The notes under the pieces: generated by a model
Database searches by the model: none
What the model was told of the DNA's origin: nothing
What the model saw: only the letters and a program-made list of their open reading frames with translations
NCBI GenBank assembly: GCA_030830725.1
Contig: JAURMN010000057.1
Span: 1-7,895 of the forward strand
From: Balneolales bacterium
Lineage (GTDB): Bacteria > Bacteroidota > Rhodothermia > Balneolales > Balneolaceae
Length of the DNA: 7,895 nucleotides
Direction: 5' to 3'
Shown here: positions 5,203-7,895 of the stretch, piece after piece
Position numbering within the stretch: the first letter of the stretch is position 1
Layout of the letters: each line of letters opens with the position of its first letter
Program-made: the position numbers and the translations under genes

Positions 5203-6884
5203 GTAAGTACAATTTTACCCTGATCAAAACGATCTGCACTTGACCAGGCAGCGGAAAAGACCAATAAACCACTTCGGGTTTTGATCCCCATACCTGCTCC
5301 TAACGAATGAATAATCTTGCTTCTGTAAAGGGTTATCGTTGAAAACTCTGGATTAGAGGGTGCAGTTGAAGAAAATCTTTCGGGCACAGAAAGAACTGCA
5401 TTAGAGGAAAATACGTGAAACCATAAATCCGGTCCTGTATTCCATCGGAGTTGAGAATTTGACTGGATTCTTCTCTTTACTCTGAATTGTGCCGGATTTA
5501 ATCCTGGAAAATCACGAGGACCTCCAACCTGAATTAGCGATGAATATGGAATCTCATCTTCATGCACGCTCTCAAATTTCCCAGACAAGAATAAAACCCA
5601 CTGATCCTGAATAATCTCAAACGCCGATCTAACCTCAGCGGCTATCTTGATTTGCCGATTTGAATTCATGGAATGTTCAAGGAACAGCGTTGATGAGAAT
5701 CCAGTAATTGGGTTTGGATGTGTTGAAAACTCAAGAACTCCAAAGGGGATGAAATGAACTCCATATCCTGCAAAAAAATCTTTTCGGTCGATCTCTTCAT
5801 TTCTCATTAAGGAGGCTCCACTTCTGACTTGCTGGTATCGGATCCGAGTATCTGCACTCCATGTACTGGATCCATTCCATATCAAAGATGAACCTATCGA
5901 AGACTCCAGATAGAGAGAATCCTCTTGATACATCGAATAATCGAGTGCCAGATCGAAAGGCAATGAGGATAGCATCTGCTTGGATAAGTGAATGGATGAA
6001 CGGGTGCTCAATGGTTTAAATCTAGAAAATGAAGCGCGTAATCCAATCCCATTTCCAGTCAGAATTGGAACAGAGAGTTGTATGTTTCCCATCACTGAGG
6101 TTGCACCCTCTTGATTTGTTAGACCCAGAACACCATCGAGTTGGCTTACTTTTTTTTCTTGAACTCGAATTATCGTCGAAGCTTTAGGTAAATGCCCATT
6201 TCTCAGCTCCTCTGAAAACTTCACATCGATGCCGTCTTCCGCATGTTCGACAGACCAGGCTGAGAATGTCGATGACTCCAAACCTTGAACTTTTCCAAGT
6301 CGTTGAATCACCTTCAATATCCCCTCTTTATCCAAAAGCTCATCCACGCATGATTTGGATGAAGTGCAAAAAACAGGCTTCAAAAATGATACCAAATGCG
6401 CTTGTGTGAGCCTGCTATTTCCTTCAAATCGAATTTTTTGACTAGATGTTTCCGCTAGCGGTTCCAGTTTAAATTCGAATAAATATCGCTCTTCATGGAT
6501 ACTATATTTCTTCTCTTTAATTGTCTGGATGGATTCAAACGCGATTGGTATTTCATTGTGTGAATCGAGAATTTCTATACTTGTTAATTGAATCCGGATA
6601 AACGGGTATCCAATTTCACTCATTTTACTGAGCAACTTTTCAGCATATTCCGTTAAAGAGAGACCTTGAATTGGCACATGATCCGTATCCTCAAGAAGTC
6701 TGATTCTTAGCGCATCGTCATCTAGAAGCGATTCTTTGAACACAATACGAACACTATCCCCTACCTGAATTCGATAAGGCGTATTTGGAAATGAATCAAA
6801 CTGAACCGTTCGACTCATCGATTGACTATACCCAACCGAGGAACAAGCTAAAAGAAGGATTAAACAGAGAATGAATCGAATCAC
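5190..6884 (-). CDS. Omp85-superfamily outer-membrane protein, BamA/TamA-like, possibly lipidated (TamL-like)
   Basis: The 564-residue protein starts with a signal sequence (MIRF, then ILCLILLLAC) ending in a lipobox-like L-L-A-C with C14, so it may be a lipoprotein. Cleavage by signal peptidase I near residue 20 is the alternative. About two POTRA-like regions follow: one around 60-118 with GYPFIRIQL (92-100), and one around 125-226 with IRFEGNSRLT (151-160). From about 240 to the end, alternating strands form a compact barrel, including VPILTGNGIGLRASFSRF (272-289) and the last strand GKIVLTWNP. VGGPRDFPGL (453-462) sits where Omp85 proteins have the L6 loop motif [VL]RG[FY], but the key arginine position is proline. 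Bacteroidota have TamA-like lipoproteins (TamL) of this general build, usually longer. The expected role is outer-membrane protein assembly or transport of material to the outer membrane. The start is GTG, overlapping the speE stop as GTGA. The superfamily call is firm; the subfamily and role are not. Confidence 0.75.
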   Translation of the reverse strand: MIRFILCLILLLACSSVGYSQSMSRTVQFDSFPNTPYRIQVGDSVRIVFKESLLDDDALRIRLLEDTDHVPIQGLSLTEYAEKLLSKMSEIGYPFIRIQLTSIEILDSHNEIPIAFESIQTIKEKKYSIHEERYLFEFKLEPLAETSSQKIRFEGNSRLTQAHLVSFLKPVFCTSSKSCVDELLDKEGILKVIQRLGKVQGLESSTFSAWSVEHAEDGIDVKFSEELRNGHLPKASTIIRVQEKKVSQLDGVLGLTNQEGATSVMGNIQLSVPILTGNGIGLRASFSRFKPLSTRSSIHLSKQMLSSLPFDLALDYSMYQEDSLYLESSIGSSLIWNGSSTWSADTRIRYQQVRSGASLMRNEEIDRKDFFAGYGVHFIPFGVLEFSTHPNPITGFSSTLFLEHSMNSNRQIKIAAEVRSAFEIIQDQWVLFLSGKFESVHEDEIPYSSLIQVGGPRDFPGLNPAQFRVKRRIQSNSQLRWNTGPDLWFHVFSSNAVLSVPERFSSTAPSNPEFSTITLYRSKIIHSLGAGMGIKTRSGLLVFSAAWSSADRFDQGKIVLTWNP

Positions 6885-7738
6885 TCAATTTGGAATATCT
6901 TCCTGACAAAGGCCGGAAGTGCAAAGGCCGCGCGATGGATTTCATCTGTATAATAACGACAGCCATTCAAAAAATCATCTCCTTCAATACGAAGAGTTTC
7001 ATTAATATGAATTCCTTTCGGGTCGTATTTTTTTGAGGCCACAATCATAGACCAGAGGCCGGTTGGATAAAGAGGAATTGAACAGATATAGGGGTTTACT
7101 CGTGGAAAGAAAAGTTTGAGGCCTTTAGCTAGTCGCTGCATACTGGGTTGATAGTGCTTTACCCACGGAGATTCTGATTGTGAAGCGAACACCCCATCCT
7201 TCTTTAGAATCCGAGCACACTGTTCAACAAAAGAAGTGTCAAATAATCCATCCGCCGGTCCAACGGGATCTGAACCATCTATGATGACCACATCATAGGT
7301 TTCTTCCTTGGTATTTTCGATGAATTGAATACCGTCCTCAATTCTAAGGGTTAACTTTGGATGATCAAAATCACCAACGGTAGGGAGGTATAGTTTACAC
7401 GCTTCTACTACTGCCTCATCAATCTCGACTAAATCAACTTGCTTCACTCGTTTATGGCGCATTACTTCGCGAGCCGTTCCACCATCCCCCCCACCAATAA
7501 TGAGTACTTTTTCCGGCTTTGGATGCGTAAAAAGCGGAACATGGCTAAGCATTTCATGATAAACAAACTCGTCTTGCTCGGAGAGCATAACTAGCCCGTC
7601 AATAGTCAATAAATTCCCCCAAGAATCCGTCTCATAAACTTCGACCAACTGATAAGGAGTCTGTTTTGCATAGAGTTTTTTAACTACACCTAATGTCAGA
7701 CCTGACCTACCTTTGTAATATTCGCTGAATTGATCCAT
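6881..7738 (-). CDS. speE: Spermidine synthase (polyamine aminopropyltransferase)
   Basis: This cytoplasmic enzyme transfers the aminopropyl group of decarboxylated S-adenosylmethionine to putrescine, or possibly to agmatine in this context. All family signatures are present in 285 residues, a normal length. These are TPYQ (27-30), DEFVYHEMLSHVPLF (56-70), the nucleotide-binding VLIIGGGDGGTAREVMRH (78-95), DLVEID (102-107), EDGI (134-137), the catalytic IIDGSDPVGPA (152-162) with D154 and D157, SQSESPW (187-193), YPTGLWS (224-230) and a C-terminal HRAAFALPAFV. D154 is the expected base that activates the acceptor amine. It lies 69 bases after the arginine decarboxylase end and its TGA overlaps the GTG of the Omp85-like gene, so it probably sits in the middle of a minus-strand operon. 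The ATG has no clear Shine-Dalgarno sequence, but the N-terminus is canonical. An S-adenosylmethionine decarboxylase gene is not visible in the window. Confidence 0.95.
   Translation of the reverse strand: MDQFSEYYKGRSGLTLGVVKKLYAKQTPYQLVEVYETDSWGNLLTIDGLVMLSEQDEFVYHEMLSHVPLFTHPKPEKVLIIGGGDGGTAREVMRHKRVKQVDLVEIDEAVVEACKLYLPTVGDFDHPKLTLRIEDGIQFIENTKEETYDVVIIDGSDPVGPADGLFDTSFVEQCARILKKDGVFASQSESPWVKHYQPSMQRLAKGLKLFFPRVNPYICSIPLYPTGLWSMIVASKKYDPKGIHINETLRIEGDDFLNGCRYYTDEIHRAAFALPAFVRKIFQIE
6899..6904 (-). promoter_or_regulatory. Possible ribosome binding site for the GTG-start Omp85-like gene
   Basis: Read on the minus strand, AGGAAG lies within the end of speE, about 14 bases before the GTG at 6884. 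The spacing is longer than ideal. The GTG is chosen because only this start gives the hydrophobic signal sequence, and the GTGA overlap allows re-initiation by ribosomes finishing speE. Confidence 0.35.
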
Positions 7739-7764
7739 GAAAGCACTTTCAATACTCGTTTATT

Positions 7765-7786
7765 CAGGAGATCAGGATCTGACCTG
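7765..7786. repeat. Intercistronic hairpin between arginine decarboxylase and speE genes
   Basis: On the plus strand CAGGAGAT (7765-7772) can pair with ATCT (7777-7780) plus CCTG (7783-7786). This gives eight base pairs around a four-base loop with a two-base bulge (7781-7782). It lies in the 69-base gap between the two minus-strand genes. On the minus strand it is followed by AATAAACG, not a U-tract, so a terminator is unlikely. An RNA processing or stability element, or chance, is possible. Confidence 0.3.
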
Positions 7787-7807
7787 CCATTTCAGTGATA
7801 AAGGCTC

Positions 7808-7895
7808 TTATTCGTACCAGAGCACGACAGCTGCAAAAACTCCGCCGACTTCTTTTACTGTAAGCTCTGCCCCAATCGAGATGATTTCTTTTAAC
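7808..7895 (-). CDS. pdaD: C-terminus of pyruvoyl-dependent arginine decarboxylase (partial, 5' end outside the window)
   Basis: The minus-strand frame is open from the window edge to a TAA at 7810-7808 and gives 28 complete codons. It contains IISIGAELTVKEVGG followed by VFAAVVLWYE at the end. I recognise this as the end of the pyruvoyl-dependent arginine decarboxylase family. The Methanocaldococcus enzyme, as I remember it, ends with 'SIAVEHTVEKLG', then 'CAFAAAALWYK', so I, S-I, E, T-V, G, F-A-A and L-W-Y are shared. The enzyme is made as a proenzyme that cleaves itself to form a pyruvoyl group and converts arginine to agmatine, a step towards putrescine and spermidine. The cleavage site is outside the window. 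The neighbouring aminopropyltransferase gene fits the same pathway and supports the call. An overlapping open plus-strand frame exists but looks non-coding. Confidence 0.8.
   Translation of the reverse strand, partial: LKEIISIGAELTVKEVGGVFAAVVLWYE

Noticed and set aside
5017..5223. 68-codon plus-strand frame spanning the end of the epimerase gene and the convergent junction
   Set aside because: Most of it overlaps the epimerase in another frame and the rest runs antisense to the end of the barrel gene. No start signal and no family match.
7737..7895. Plus-strand open frame starting ATG at 7737 and running off the right edge (53 codons)
   Set aside because: It overlaps the start of speE and lies antisense to the arginine decarboxylase tail, which matches a known family end. 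Its translation is rich in Ser and Thr with no recognisable motif and no ribosome binding site.

Overview
The window reads as a densely packed chromosomal segment of a Gram-negative (two-membrane) bacterium with an AT-leaning base composition. Three things point towards the Bacteroidota/Balneolota side of the FCB group, although a related phylum cannot be excluded. First, the cut gene at the left edge ends like a PorV/PorQ- or UPF0164-type outer-membrane barrel. Second, the Omp85-family protein on the minus strand has the GYPF-type POTRA and lipobox-like start known from Bacteroidota TamA-like (TamL) proteins. Third, most start codons lack a Shine-Dalgarno sequence. The phylum is an inference. 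No rRNA, tRNA, CRISPR array, IS element or phage gene was seen.

Left half (1-5159, plus strand): one probable operon of five genes with gaps of 49 bases or less. It starts with the tail of the outer-membrane barrel protein (1-111). Then come a GT-B glycosyltransferase of the GumH-like kind (137-1153), a large NodB/CE4-type polysaccharide deacetylase with extra N- and C-terminal regions (1203-2903), a canonical GT4 glycosyltransferase (2900-3967, overlapping its predecessor by ATGA), and a non-hydrolysing UDP-GlcNAc 2-epimerase (3981-5159). Together they look like part of a surface polysaccharide locus. The epimerase would make UDP-ManNAc, the two transferases would add sugars to a growing glycan, and the deacetylase-like protein would trim or modify N-acetyl or O-acetyl groups. 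No flippase, polymerase or initiating transferase is visible, so the locus is incomplete here.

Right half (5190-7895, minus strand, converging on the first operon): the C-terminus of a pyruvoyl-dependent arginine decarboxylase (7808-7895), then spermidine synthase speE (6881-7738), then the Omp85/TamA-like barrel protein (5190-6884), whose GTG start overlaps the speE stop. The first two form a polyamine module (arginine to agmatine, then aminopropyl transfer). The barrel gene is apparently translationally coupled to it without an obvious functional link. The two operons converge with only 30 bases between stop codons.

There is no non-coding stretch over 100 bases in the window. I do not see a clearly new defence or mobile system. 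The points most worth a second look are the Omp85 protein with a degenerate L6 loop motif, the three-part deacetylase, the PorV-like/glycan gene association, and the arginine decarboxylase-aminopropyltransferase pair.
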